Assembly: GCF_016757755.1 (NCBI RefSeq)
Contig: NZ_CP068437.1
Location: 4,960,001-5,024,000, forward strand
Source of the DNA: Shewanella sp. KX20019
Lineage (GTDB): Bacteria; Pseudomonadota; Gammaproteobacteria; Enterobacterales; Shewanellaceae
DNA: 64,000 bases
Direction of reading: 5' to 3'
Below, piece by piece: positions 18,298-27,701 of this stretch; the first letter of the stretch is position 1; the number at the start of each line of letters is the position of its first letter. The notes beneath the pieces were generated by a model. That model was given only the letters and a program-made list of their open reading frames with translations. It did not search any database and had not been told where the DNA came from. The translations under genes were made by a program, and so were the position numbers.

Positions 18298-20367
18298 ATG
18301 AAAAACTTCAACAAGCTAACCCTGCTTGCTACTGCAATGGCAACATTGCTCGGTACCAGTATGGGCACCTCGGCAGCAGAAAGAACTCACGACATCATTA
18401 TCGATGATTTTTTTGATCTTGGCGGCATGAGCTCAGTGACATTAAGTCCTAATGGCAAGAAAGCACTTTGGCTAGAATCCCGCTGGGACAAAGAGCTGGA
18501 TAAAAGCCAGCGAGATCTATGGCTACTCGACACCAAAAGTGGTGACGCCAAACGCCTTACATTCACTAACGAAAGTGAATCAAGCCCACAATGGAGTCCT
18601 GACGGGCAACATATCTATTTTTTAGGTAAGGTAAAACAAGAATCAGCCAAGGCTCCATACAATGGCAAGACACAAGTTTTCCGCATTGCAGTCGCTGGCG
18701 GTGACATGCAACCGATGACTAAAGAGGTTGAAGGTGTTAACGGTTTTCAACTCAGCAATGACGGCAAAAGTGTATATTTCTTAGCGACTAAAACAGTGAA
18801 AGACAAAGATGATTGGGCCTCAATGCGAGCTGGTCACTCTGCGCCTCAATATGGCCATGGCGAGCGTAAAACAAACCCTTTATACCAACTGGATCTACAA
18901 CACTTTAAGCAACAATTATTGTTAGATGACGACAAAGTAGTTTGGGAGTTCAAGGTCAATGACGATGGCAGTAAAGTTGCCCGTATAACCACGGACGACA
19001 ATGAGCTGGTTAGGCTAGAAGGTTGGTCTGATGTTGAAGTCTTCGATACCAAAACAAAAATCAATACGACCCTCGCAGATAAGCAATGGCGCGACCAAGC
19101 TCCTTCCCCGTATGGCTGGTTATTAGGCCTAGATTGGCAAGAAAACGGTAACCAACTCGCCTTTAGAATCGATTTTGACGGTCACCCAGGTAAGCTCTTT
19201 ATCGCCAATGCGCAAACAACCGACGCGCCATCACTCGAAGTGACCCGTGGCGGAGATGTTACCTTAAACTCCGGCGACATAAAGTGGCGACCAGATAGTG
19301 ATGAGATCTGTTATCGCGGCGCTGAACATGCTCGAGTAAAGCTATTTTGTACCGAAATTGATGATGGCGAACAGGGAGATACTCGTGCTGTTGTTAATGG
19401 CGATATGGTCATTGGTAGCTACAGCTTTAGCCAAAATGGTAAACGCGTCGCCTTTAGCCACAACGGTTTAGATCATTTTTCAGATATGTTTATTGCCGAT
19501 GCCAATAGCAGCCGCGCTAAAGCAAAACGCCTGAGCAACATCAACCCGCAAGTTGATAGCTGGAAGCTCCCTCAAGTGTCTATCGTTAGCTGGAAGGCAC
19601 CTGACGGTAGTGTTGTGGAAGGTATATTGGATCTACCCGCTGACTATAAAAAGTCTGATGGTCCGTTACCATTAGTAGTGCAAATTCACGGCGGACCAAC
19701 ATCAGCAACACCATACGCTTTACAACACCGCTCTTATGGACGCTCAACATTTACAGCCAAAGGCTGGGCACTGCTGTCGCCTAACTATCGTGGTTCTACC
19801 GGTTATGGTGATAAGTTCTTAACTGATTTAGTTGGTAAAGAGCATGACATCGAAGTTAAAGACATTATCGCTGGTGTCGATCAACTTATTAGCGACGGTA
19901 TTGTTGATGGAGACAAAATGGCAGTGATGGGCTGGAGTAACGGGGGTTACCTGACTAATGCTTTAATCAGCACCACTGAACGCTTTAAAGCGGCAAGCTC
20001 CGGCGCAGGTGTTTTCGACCAGCGTCTACAGTGGATGCTCGAAGACACACCGGGTCACGTAGTTAACTTTATGGAAGGCCTACCTTGGGAAAAGCCAGAG
20101 GCTTACACCCATGGCTCATCACTCAGCCATGCTGACAAAATCAAAACGCCCACTCTTATCCATATCGGTGAAAATGACCAACGAGTTCCTGCAGGTCATG
20201 CACAAGGTCTATATCGCGCCCTTAAACACTACCTAAACGTACCTGTTGAGCTCATTGTTTATCCTGGCGAAGGTCATGGACTGAGCAAGTATCAGCACCG
20301 AAAAGCCAAGATGGAGTGGGACCAGAAATGGTTCGAGCACTATGTTTTAGGCAAGCCAGTCGAATAA
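18298..20367 (+). CDS. S9 family prolyl oligopeptidase, secreted
   Basis: A 689-residue serine peptidase with a signal peptide (near GTSAA-ER). The N-terminal part (about residues 40-400) is a beta-propeller with WSPDG-type repeats. The C-terminal alpha/beta-hydrolase domain has Ser547 in GWSNGGY, Asp627 in GENDQRVP and His660 in GEGHGLS, a complete triad. Members cleave short peptides after proline or alanine in the periplasm (dipeptidyl or acylaminoacyl peptidase type). It appears monocistronic, with a good terminator just downstream. The exact specificity is not readable from sequence. Confidence 0.9.
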   Translation: MKNFNKLTLLATAMATLLGTSMGTSAAERTHDIIIDDFFDLGGMSSVTLSPNGKKALWLESRWDKELDKSQRDLWLLDTKSGDAKRLTFTNESESSPQWSPDGQHIYFLGKVKQESAKAPYNGKTQVFRIAVAGGDMQPMTKEVEGVNGFQLSNDGKSVYFLATKTVKDKDDWASMRAGHSAPQYGHGERKTNPLYQLDLQHFKQQLLLDDDKVVWEFKVNDDGSKVARITTDDNELVRLEGWSDVEVFDTKTKINTTLADKQWRDQAPSPYGWLLGLDWQENGNQLAFRIDFDGHPGKLFIANAQTTDAPSLEVTRGGDVTLNSGDIKWRPDSDEICYRGAEHARVKLFCTEIDDGEQGDTRAVVNGDMVIGSYSFSQNGKRVAFSHNGLDHFSDMFIADANSSRAKAKRLSNINPQVDSWKLPQVSIVSWKAPDGSVVEGILDLPADYKKSDGPLPLVVQIHGGPTSATPYALQHRSYGRSTFTAKGWALLSPNYRGSTGYGDKFLTDLVGKEHDIEVKDIIAGVDQLISDGIVDGDKMAVMGWSNGGYLTNALISTTERFKAASSGAGVFDQRLQWMLEDTPGHVVNFMEGLPWEKPEAYTHGSSLSHADKIKTPTLIHIGENDQRVPAGHAQGLYRALKHYLNVPVELIVYPGEGHGLSKYQHRKAKMEWDQKWFEHYVLGKPVE

Positions 20368-20390
20368 GTTAACAAGTAGCTATTAATAGA

Positions 20391-20413
20391 AGCGCCTCAT
20401 TAGGCGCTTTTTT
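20391..20413 (+). terminator. Rho-independent terminator after the S9 peptidase gene
   Basis: Stem AGCGCCT/AGGCGCT with a four-base loop and six T residues, 23 bases after the stop codon. Confidence 0.85.
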
Positions 20414-20522
20414 AATGAGAAACAAACATCAGTATAAAAGTCATTCACTTTCCGTTCAGGATAGCTATGCTAAGGTTGATACCATCCAGTATAAGTCCAG
20501 TTTGCTCGATAAGGATAATTCA

Positions 20523-21089
20523 ATGACAAGCTTCATCAAACGAATCACCGCCAGTTTATGCTTACTCGCCAGCATGATGATCGCGCCACAAGCTTTAGCT
20601 GAAGATGGCTACACCCAAGCCAAAAATACTTTCCAGCAAGCGAACCAAACCAAAAAGTTCTTCGATACCGCATACGGTTACGCATTATTTCCGACCGTCG
20701 GTAAAGGCGGAATAGGTATAGGTGCAGCTTATGGCAAGGGGCGCGTCTATCAAGGTGGCAATTACCAAGGTGACACCAGCCTGACTCAAGTCTCTTTTGG
20801 TTTTCAGCTTGGCGGCCAAGCCTATAGCGAAGTTATATTCTTTAAAGATAAAGCCGCTTATCAAGATTTCACCAGTGGCAGCTTTGAGTTCGGTGCACAG
20901 GCTTCTGCAGTAGCGATTAACATTGGTGCCAATGCACAAGCAGGTACTACAGGTAATTCAGCTGGAGCAGGAAAGAAAGCGGCGACAGCGTCTTATATTA
21001 ACGGCATGGCAGTCTTTACCGTGGCCAAGGGTGGCTTAATGTTTGAAGCCGCATTGGCAGGCCAATCCTTCACTTTTGAAGAGAAATAG
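20523..21089 (+). CDS. SYLF (YSC84-like) domain secreted protein
   Basis: A 188-residue protein with a signal peptide (near ALA-ED). It shows the SYLF/YSC84 core: GYALFPTVGKGGIGIGAAYGKG, repeated glycine-rich strands, and a QVSFGFQLGGQ stretch. In other organisms SYLF domains bind phosphoinositides; bacterial versions are periplasmic or outer-membrane associated with no established role. The ATG at 20523 has AAGGA upstream. A longer in-frame start at 20415 is rejected because it would lie at the upstream terminator and lengthen the leader by 36 residues. Confidence 0.8.
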   Translation: MTSFIKRITASLCLLASMMIAPQALAEDGYTQAKNTFQQANQTKKFFDTAYGYALFPTVGKGGIGIGAAYGKGRVYQGGNYQGDTSLTQVSFGFQLGGQAYSEVIFFKDKAAYQDFTSGSFEFGAQASAVAINIGANAQAGTTGNSAGAGKKAATASYINGMAVFTVAKGGLMFEAALAGQSFTFEEK

Positions 21090-21163
21090 CCTTAAGGGAA
21101 CGCAGCGACGAGGGTGTGACTTCGTCGCTTCTAGATAAGCTAAGAAGGCAAGAACCGGACAAC

Positions 21164-21284
21164 AGTTCTTGGTTCTAGGCTCGAGTATTAGAGGTTCTAG
21201 GTTCTTGGTTCTAGGCTCGAGTATTAGAGGTTCTAGGTTCTAGGTTCTAGGTTCTAGGTTCTAGGTTCTAGGTTCTAGGTTCTA
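21164..21284. repeat. GGTTCTA heptamer array with a nested longer repeat
   Basis: Eight perfect tandem GGTTCTA units run from 21229 to 21284. Just upstream a unit of about 36 bases (GGTTCTT, GGTTCTA, a CTCGAGTATTAGA spacer, GGTTCTA) occurs twice. The array creates many CTAG sites, normally rare in gammaproteobacteria. It lies between the convergent SYLF gene and the secreted protein at 21340 and encodes nothing obvious. Confidence 0.9.
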
Positions 21285-21339
21285 GCAATTGAAAGCTAAA
21301 ATCTAGATGCATCACACCCGTTCACTTAAACAGATTGTC

Positions 21340-21924
21340 TTACTTATGTCCCCAAGGTACAGGAGGCAAATCAACAGGTTTTGTCAGATCAAAGTCGACT
21401 CGAAAATCTCGCTCTTCACGAGTTAAGCGATAGGTAAACTCTTCAGGGTTACTGTACATATGCCAAACATTGGTGATCGAAACATCTAGACCGTTGTCTC
21501 TAAAGTTGTTAATTGAATATGCATCCACAGGAAAGGATTGCTCAGTAGCGCTGCCCATACTTGCCGTCATACCGCCGTACATAGTGACCTTATCCTCACT
21601 GCCATCTTGATGGCGATGATCGTGCGCTAGATGCAAACCGTATTGTGTTTTAGTGATCACCCAAGTGCGAGAGTGATCGTCACCGACGTGAAATGGCACC
21701 TTAAGCACGGTGTCACTGCATTCGCGTACATGCATAACCAGTTTCTTACCGCTGAACGCCGAATCAGCGCTATTACCCGCCGTCACTGTACCTTCAAATG
21801 CTTTGCCACAATGCGCTGCGATACTATCGAAAAAGGTTGTTTGTTCGGTGGTGACAGCCGCCGCTGGCAAGGTAAAAGTCGCAGCCGTTAACAGGCCAAT
21901 CTGTGAGTATTTTGTTGTTTTCAT
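21340..21924 (-). CDS. Secreted protein of unknown function
   Basis: A 194-residue protein with a signal peptide ending near AAA-VT. It has two cysteines about 30 residues apart (AHCGKAF and RECSD), a His-rich stretch (LAHDHRHQDG), and a C-terminal region with VDFDLTKPVDLP. I do not recognise the family. The ATG at 21924 is preferred over 21936 because GGAG sits exactly six bases upstream of it. It is monocistronic. Confidence 0.65.
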   Translation of the reverse strand: MKTTKYSQIGLLTAATFTLPAAAVTTEQTTFFDSIAAHCGKAFEGTVTAGNSADSAFSGKKLVMHVRECSDTVLKVPFHVGDDHSRTWVITKTQYGLHLAHDHRHQDGSEDKVTMYGGMTASMGSATEQSFPVDAYSINNFRDNGLDVSITNVWHMYSNPEEFTYRLTREERDFRVDFDLTKPVDLPPVPWGHK

Positions 21925-22183
21925 TATTATCTCCAATGATTTGTGACTAACTCTATCATAAAGAGATAAATTTTAACTTAAGCAGAGTAAACACATAATT
22001 CACTCCAATAAACAGGGGGGAACAGCTAGTGAAAATGAACTAGTTACCGGCATACTTTTGACTGATATGAAGACGATATACAAAATCCACATTGCTATCA
22101 ATTATATCAACTGTTAGCTTCCATAATTAATAAAATTCAACGTTCGATAATATCGAAATTATAAAACCTATAGAGAAAGTAGA

Positions 22184-22591
22184 GTGAAATCAAAAATACT
22201 AAATAGGACAAGAAACATTATTGGTTATATCTTTATTATTACTGCTGGATTTAGCATTGGCATTGGGACGAAGTACGGTTTTGATCTATACAATCAGCAA
22301 CCAAACGTAATTCAAACAAACACTAGTAATCATTACCAAGATATTGATAGCAAGGTGATAATCTACACCACTCAGTGGTGTCCTTTCTGTAAAAAAGCCA
22401 AACAATACTTAACAAAACATAACATTGATTATATTGAAAGGGATATTGAATCAGGTAATAAAGAAACCATTGAACTATATGAATCTATAGGCTACCCAGG
22501 AGTTCCAAAGATAGTCGTAGGCAGCAAAATAATAAATGGGTTTAATGAATCATTATTATCAAAAGAACTAAAGTCTCAAAATTTACTTTAG
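22184..22591 (+). CDS. Membrane-anchored glutaredoxin-like protein
   Basis: A 135-residue protein with one N-terminal transmembrane helix (about residues 12-28) and a glutaredoxin domain. The redox motif CPFC is at Cys66/Cys69, and the cis-Pro loop reads GVPKIVV with a following GF turn. The N-in orientation would place the domain in the periplasm, where it could reduce or shuffle disulfides. The start codon is GTG. The gene lies in a noticeably AT-rich stretch (about 22050-22740) compared with its neighbours, which hints at acquisition. The Cys-rich secreted protein next door is a possible substrate. Confidence 0.75.
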   Translation: MKSKILNRTRNIIGYIFIITAGFSIGIGTKYGFDLYNQQPNVIQTNTSNHYQDIDSKVIIYTTQWCPFCKKAKQYLTKHNIDYIERDIESGNKETIELYESIGYPGVPKIVVGSKIINGFNESLLSKELKSQNLL

Positions 22592-22731
22592 AAAATATTT
22601 AAATCTCAGCATCAACAAACCAATAATCGGCTCTATTTAGTAAAAAACACCTATTTATGCTTAATGAAACTAAACAATAGCTTATTTAAAACAAACCATA
22701 ATCATTTAACATTTAATTAAAGGGAAGTATC

Positions 22732-23013
22732 ATGATTAATAAAAAACTAGCAGTATTAGCGGCAAGTATAGGCCTAGGGTTAAGCTCATTCTATGCTATC
22801 TCGGCACCGGAATGTGGCAGTAGTGCTAGGTGCGGTTATCAAAATGATCGCGATATAAGTGCCTGCATGCAAACCACAAACCCAGTGGTAATCGATGGCG
22901 TGCGTTACGATAGATATAACACTCGCGCCGAATGTGAAGCGGCGTACGCCGAAGATTTACAACGATGCCTAGCCGGTGATACTGATGGCCCAGGTTCGCC
23001 ATTTGGCTGCTAG
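22732..23013 (+). CDS. Small Cys-rich secreted protein, unknown function
   Basis: A 93-residue protein with a signal peptide (near AIS-AP). The mature part has six cysteines (ECG, RCG, ACM, ECE, RCL, FGC), an even number suited to disulfides, and ends in Cys. It is preceded by AAGGGAAG before the ATG. The only visible link is the adjacent membrane glutaredoxin gene. I do not recognise the family. Confidence 0.65.
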   Translation: MINKKLAVLAASIGLGLSSFYAISAPECGSSARCGYQNDRDISACMQTTNPVVIDGVRYDRYNTRAECEAAYAEDLQRCLAGDTDGPGSPFGC

Positions 23014-23025
23014 TTAGATAAAAAT

Positions 23026-23059
23026 CGATGGGGGTAACTCAAATGATTTACACCCATCG
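23026..23059. terminator. Hairpin between convergent genes
   Basis: CGATGGG pairs with CCCATCG across a 19-base loop, followed by a T-rich stretch (TCATTTTATT). It sits just after the Cys-rich protein gene and before the YgiQ stop. Confidence 0.5.
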
Positions 23060-23107
23060 TCATTTTATTCTCGACGAAATCAAGCATTCGTCTCATCTTT
23101 AAATTAA

Positions 23108-25441
23108 CTACCTTTGGTGCTTAGGCGTGGTGCCCCAGGCATTTTTCTTTACAGGACGCTGGCTACCCGATTGAGTTTTCGAGTGAGCACCTTTTGACTG
23201 GCCAGGTTTAGCATGCCCTGATTGACGATTTCCCGATCCACCAGCATTACCACCAGCTTTCTTAGCTGCGCCGCCCTTGTTGCCATCTGCTTGCTTTCTG
23301 TCATCAAACTGATCGGCTGAGAATCGGGTGAACGCCTTCTTACCTTTACCATCATCTTTGCTTGTGAGCTTCTTTTTACTACGCAGCGCTTCTCGCTCTT
23401 GACGCGATTCTGCTGGCACCAAGCATGATGGACTGTTACCAATAAGCTTCTCTCTGCCCATCTCTATTAGCGCTTCACGGATCATTGGCCAGCCAGCTTC
23501 ATCGTGATATCGCAGCAGAGCTTTATGCAATTTTCGCTGTCGCCCCTTCTTAGGAACAGATATTTGCTCACTAGTATGTTTCACATTTTTCAGTGAGTTC
23601 AGTTCAGTATGGTAAACAGTTGTTGCATTGGCCATCGGTGATGGATAGAAGTTCTGCACCTGATCGAGTTTAAACTTTTCAGCCTTTAACCATAGCGCGA
23701 GGTTAACCATATCTTCATTGGTTGTTCCTGGATGCGCCGAGATAAAGTAGGGGATCAGATACTGCTTCTTACCCGCTTGCTGCGAATATTTGTCGAATAA
23801 CTCTTTGAATTTGTCATAGCTCCCCATCCCAGGCTTCATCATCATATCGAGAGGACCTTTCTCGGTATGTTCTGGTGCAATCTTCAGGTAGCCACCCACG
23901 TGATGGGTCGCTAACTCTTTGACATAGCGAGGATCTTCTGTCGCTAAATCATAACGGACTCCTGAGGCAATCAAGATTTTTTTAATACCTGGAATTTCTC
24001 TAGCGGCACGATATAGGTCTATCGTTGGCTGATGATCGGTATCCATATGACCACAAATATCGGGGAAGATACAGGAGAGTCGACGGCAGGTTTGCTCCGC
24101 CTTTTCACTCTTACATCCCAAGTGATACATGTTGGCTGTGGGGCCACCAAGGTCTGAAATCACTCCAGTAAAACCTGGGACTTTGCCTTGAATATCTTTA
24201 ATCTCTTTCACCACCGAGTCTTGAGAGCGACTCTGGATAATGCGGCCCTCATGTTCGGTGATCGAACAAAAAGAGCAACCACCGAAACAACCACGCATGA
24301 TATTAATTGAGGTCTTAATCATGTCATAGGCTGGGATCTTCTCGCTACCATACGAAGGGTGAGCGACACGCTGATACGCCAGATCAAACACACCATCCAT
24401 CTCATCGGTATTTAGCGGCAAAGCGGGAGGATTGACCCAGATAGCGCGCTCAGCATGAACTTGAAATAGCGCTCGAGCACAACCCGGGTTTTGCTCCTGA
24501 TGCAAAATACGCGAAGCATGGGCATAGAGAAACTTATCGCTTGCGACCTTTTCATAGCTAGGCAGCTGAATATAACTCTTCTCCCAAGGCTTAGGCTTGG
24601 GCGGTTGAACAGTGATAACCTTAGGGGCGTCGTTATCGAATATTTTCTCATCGGTTGGGCCAGAAAGATTTTTACAGCCGACATCATCGGCGCCATAAGG
24701 GTTGGGAATAGCATCAATCTTATGTTGCTGATCGATTTTACGTGAATCGATTCCGCTCCACCCAGATAGTGGCTCCTTACGGATCACCGTGGTACCACGA
24801 ATATCATGCATATCTGCCATCAATTCACCGGCGCCCAGCCGATGGGAGATCTCGACCAAGGGTCGTTCAGCGTTACCGTAGACCAGAATGTCGGCCTTAG
24901 CATCTAAAATGACTGAACGGCGAACCTTATCTGACCAATAATCATAATGGGCCGTACGGCGCAGACTCGCCTCAATACCGCCAATCACTACCGGTACTTG
25001 TTTAAAGGCCTCTTTACAGCGCTGAGTATAAACGGTTACCGCACGATCGGGGCGCTTGCCACCAATATTGCCCGGCGTATAGGCATCATCATGGCGCATT
25101 CGTCGCTCTGCGGTATAACGGTTGATCATCGAATCCATATTGCCGGCAGTGACCCCAAAGTAGAGGTTAGGTTTGCCTAGCTTCATAAAATCATCTTTAT
25201 TAGACCAGTCAGGCTGTGAGATTATCCCCACTCTAAAGCCTTGAGCTTCGAGCATGCGACCAATGATGGCCATGCCAAAACTTGGATGATCCACATAAGC
25301 ATCACCTGTAACTATGATGATGTCACAGCTATCCCAACCTAACTTATTCATCTCTTTACGAGACATAGGTAAAAATGGCGCTGGGCGAGTAAGCTCAGAG
25401 CGATACTTGGAATGAGTAAATAATGTGGATTCTACTTGCAT
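23108..25441 (-). CDS. ygiQ: YgiQ family radical SAM protein
   Basis: A 777-residue radical SAM protein of the UPF0313/YgiQ family. The N-terminal domain has a cobalamin-binding-like fold start (DIIIVTGDAYVDHPSFG). The [4Fe-4S] cluster motif is CFGGCSFCSI, a CxxxCxxC arrangement. The C-terminal 90 residues are a low-complexity basic tail rich in Gly, Lys, Gln and Ser, typical of this family. The length is slightly above that of E. coli YgiQ. The reaction is not established. It is transcribed alone. Confidence 0.9.
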   Translation of the reverse strand: MQVESTLFTHSKYRSELTRPAPFLPMSRKEMNKLGWDSCDIIIVTGDAYVDHPSFGMAIIGRMLEAQGFRVGIISQPDWSNKDDFMKLGKPNLYFGVTAGNMDSMINRYTAERRMRHDDAYTPGNIGGKRPDRAVTVYTQRCKEAFKQVPVVIGGIEASLRRTAHYDYWSDKVRRSVILDAKADILVYGNAERPLVEISHRLGAGELMADMHDIRGTTVIRKEPLSGWSGIDSRKIDQQHKIDAIPNPYGADDVGCKNLSGPTDEKIFDNDAPKVITVQPPKPKPWEKSYIQLPSYEKVASDKFLYAHASRILHQEQNPGCARALFQVHAERAIWVNPPALPLNTDEMDGVFDLAYQRVAHPSYGSEKIPAYDMIKTSINIMRGCFGGCSFCSITEHEGRIIQSRSQDSVVKEIKDIQGKVPGFTGVISDLGGPTANMYHLGCKSEKAEQTCRRLSCIFPDICGHMDTDHQPTIDLYRAAREIPGIKKILIASGVRYDLATEDPRYVKELATHHVGGYLKIAPEHTEKGPLDMMMKPGMGSYDKFKELFDKYSQQAGKKQYLIPYFISAHPGTTNEDMVNLALWLKAEKFKLDQVQNFYPSPMANATTVYHTELNSLKNVKHTSEQISVPKKGRQRKLHKALLRYHDEAGWPMIREALIEMGREKLIGNSPSCLVPAESRQEREALRSKKKLTSKDDGKGKKAFTRFSADQFDDRKQADGNKGGAAKKAGGNAGGSGNRQSGHAKPGQSKGAHSKTQSGSQRPVKKNAWGTTPKHQR

Positions 25442-25547
25442 TGATTAGACTGCCTAACTTAGAAACAAAAAATACGGGTTACACGCCCCGGTGTCAGCTC
25501 ATATCGGGGACGCGGAGTATAACAGGCTCCGCTCCGCAGGTGTGACT

Positions 25548-25575
25548 AAAAAAGCATCAGATTGATGCTTTTTTT
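25548..25575. terminator. Bidirectional terminator between YgiQ and MAPEG genes
   Basis: AAAAAAGCATC pairs with GATGCTTTTTT over a five-base loop. Flanking A and T runs allow use on either strand; it most likely ends the MAPEG transcript on the minus strand. Confidence 0.8.
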
Positions 25576-25679
25576 AGTATAGTCGATATACCCTCTTCTT
25601 CGCTGTGGGTATTGCTGTGCTTGGGATTGTTACGACACAGAGGCTGATTGAAAAAACCAACACATCACAATAACCAAGA

Positions 25680-26078
25680 TTAAAGGTTAGTCACATATGC
25701 AATTAGATTAACCACCACTAAACCCACAATAACCGCCCATGTCATCAATACCCCCCAGAAACGGCCGAAATGATAACCGCCTTTGCCTTGGGTTAACCCT
25801 ATGGCATGCATCAAGCGTGATACAAGCCAAAGCGTACCAAAGCAATGCAGTACCGCAGCGCTGGTGCCATTGCTCTCTGCAACCACAAATAGCAACATCG
25901 CAATCGGTGCGTTCTCGAGCAAATTTTCATGTACTCGACGCGCTAAGCTTAGTGTTTCGTTGCCAGAAGAACCAATGCCAATTTTATGCACTCTTCTGAG
26001 TTTTATCACTCTATAAGCTAAAGTAATAATGAGCAGTGCTGTTAGGCTAATATACAGACCTGATATCGCGAGTAGCAT
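25680..26078 (-). CDS. MAPEG family membrane protein
   Basis: A 132-residue protein with four membrane helices. It carries the MAPEG signature region: an RRVHENLLENAP segment with Asn and Glu after the first helix, and a C-terminal helix pair. The eukaryotic members use glutathione in eicosanoid metabolism; bacterial members (YecN-like) have no fixed substrate. It is a single gene. Confidence 0.85.
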   Translation of the reverse strand: MLLAISGLYISLTALLIITLAYRVIKLRRVHKIGIGSSGNETLSLARRVHENLLENAPIAMLLFVVAESNGTSAAVLHCFGTLWLVSRLMHAIGLTQGKGGYHFGRFWGVLMTWAVIVGLVVVNLIAYVTNL

Positions 26079-26299
26079 GGAACTTCCTATTTGTGATTAC
26101 TATCAACTGCACAGCATTACAATTTACGAACATGAAGTAAATAAATCACAACTTTTTTTGAACAAATCAGGTAAGATGCGCTCGTCAATAATATGCCAAT
26201 AAGCAGTGTCGAATAGCAGTGACAAGCAAGCTAAATTAACAGCTGCTTATTGATAATAATTAAGCCTTACAACTAAGATATAAATAGCGAACAACTATT

Positions 26300-27520
26300 G
26301 TGAACAATCAAGAGTTTCTAGAAAAGCGACGTTTTATCATTCGACTCGGTAAAGCACTGCATAAATTTGGTACCCCAGCCTATCGGCTTGAAGCACACCT
26401 GCAAGCGGTATCAAAGCTGCTCGGCATCGAGGGTTATTTCTTGGTGTCGCCAACGGCAATGACTTTCGTACTGCAACACGATGAAGATCAAGAGTATAAC
26501 CACGTGGCGCGGGTCAACCCTGGTGAACTAGATTTAGGCTCCTTAGCACGAACCGACGAACTCGTTGAAGAGCTGATGTCTGGCAAACGGACATTAACCG
26601 AAGCTCTTGAACGTTTAGAGGAGATTTCCAATAAGCCTAACCCTTATGGCACAGGCCTAACGCTATTGGCTTTTGGCAGTTCAGCAGGTGCCTTTGCCAT
26701 GTTAATGGGCACCAGTTGGAATGATGTATTCTGGTCAGCGATTTTAGGCTTGATGGTTTATGGGTTGGTCTATCGCGCCGAACGCTCTAAGCGTATGGCC
26801 GAGATGCTCGAACCCCTAGCCGCGATTTTGTGCGCAATTGCCGCGAGCGGTATTGCAAAATTTGATCCCAGTATGAATATTCCGGTGGTCATACTCTCTG
26901 GTATCATCATCTTTATTCCAGGTTTAGCATTAACACTCGGCTTAGCAGAGTTAGCCGCAAGAGATCTAATCTCTGGCACAGCAAGGGTGATGGATGCGTT
27001 CATGCTGCTGTTTAAGCTCTATTTCGGGGTTATTCTAGGCATGACAATAGGTGAAACACTATTTGGTGAAACCACTTATGTACCGCCTGAATCACTGCCT
27101 GAATGGGCTATTTGGGCTGCTGTTCCGATTCTATCTATGGCGCTAGTGATTATCTTCAAAGCGCGTATGAAAGACTCTCCTTGGGGAGTTCTTGCTGGTA
27201 TTGTGGCATTTTTCTCCGCTATGATCGGCGGCATTTACTTTGGAGACTCTATTGGTATTTTCTTTGGCGCTTTAGCAGTAGGCGTATATTCAAATCTGTT
27301 TGCTCGCTGGATGAAAGCACCAGCAACTATTGCGCTGTTACAAGGCATCGTAATCTTAGTGCCCGGTAGCAAAACTTATATTGGTCTCAATACCTTAATT
27401 TTAGGTGAAACCATTTTTAATCAGTCACACCTTGGCACGCAGGTATTTCTTATCTTTATGTCCATTGTCGCTGGGTTGATCTTTGCCAATGTGGCCGTGC
27501 CTCCACGCCGAACCTTGTAA
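26300..27520 (+). CDS. Threonine/serine exporter family protein (ThrE-like)
   Basis: A 406-residue inner-membrane protein combining both halves of the ThrE family. The N-terminal cytoplasmic part (RFIIRLGKALHKFGTPAYRLE) is the DUF1212 signature, followed by about ten membrane helices including GLALTLGLAELAARDLISG and a C-terminal half with VPGSKTYIGLN. The family exports threonine and serine in Corynebacterium. The start codon is GTG. It is monocistronic. Confidence 0.85.
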   Translation: MNNQEFLEKRRFIIRLGKALHKFGTPAYRLEAHLQAVSKLLGIEGYFLVSPTAMTFVLQHDEDQEYNHVARVNPGELDLGSLARTDELVEELMSGKRTLTEALERLEEISNKPNPYGTGLTLLAFGSSAGAFAMLMGTSWNDVFWSAILGLMVYGLVYRAERSKRMAEMLEPLAAILCAIAASGIAKFDPSMNIPVVILSGIIIFIPGLALTLGLAELAARDLISGTARVMDAFMLLFKLYFGVILGMTIGETLFGETTYVPPESLPEWAIWAAVPILSMALVIIFKARMKDSPWGVLAGIVAFFSAMIGGIYFGDSIGIFFGALAVGVYSNLFARWMKAPATIALLQGIVILVPGSKTYIGLNTLILGETIFNQSHLGTQVFLIFMSIVAGLIFANVAVPPRRTL

Positions 27521-27701
27521 CCGTTTACGAGTTACAATTTAACACATGCGGGCGCCTCAGCGCGCTCGCATCCTCTGCGTTATATTCAATTCTCCTCAAG
27601 TAAAATCATCATCTTATCCTTGACTAACCCGCGCGTTCCGTGTGTTATAGCTATGTAAAGCAATTGTAAGAGCTGTTACTTATTAGGACTCCATCCTGCC
27701 T

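Noticed and set aside
20415..20522. Longer N-terminus for the SYLF protein
   Set aside because: It would begin at the terminator of the previous gene, and the ATG at 20523 has a better ribosome site and signal peptide.
21164..21284. CRISPR-like array
   Set aside because: Units are 7 bases without unique spacers and no cas genes are nearby; it is a simple tandem repeat.
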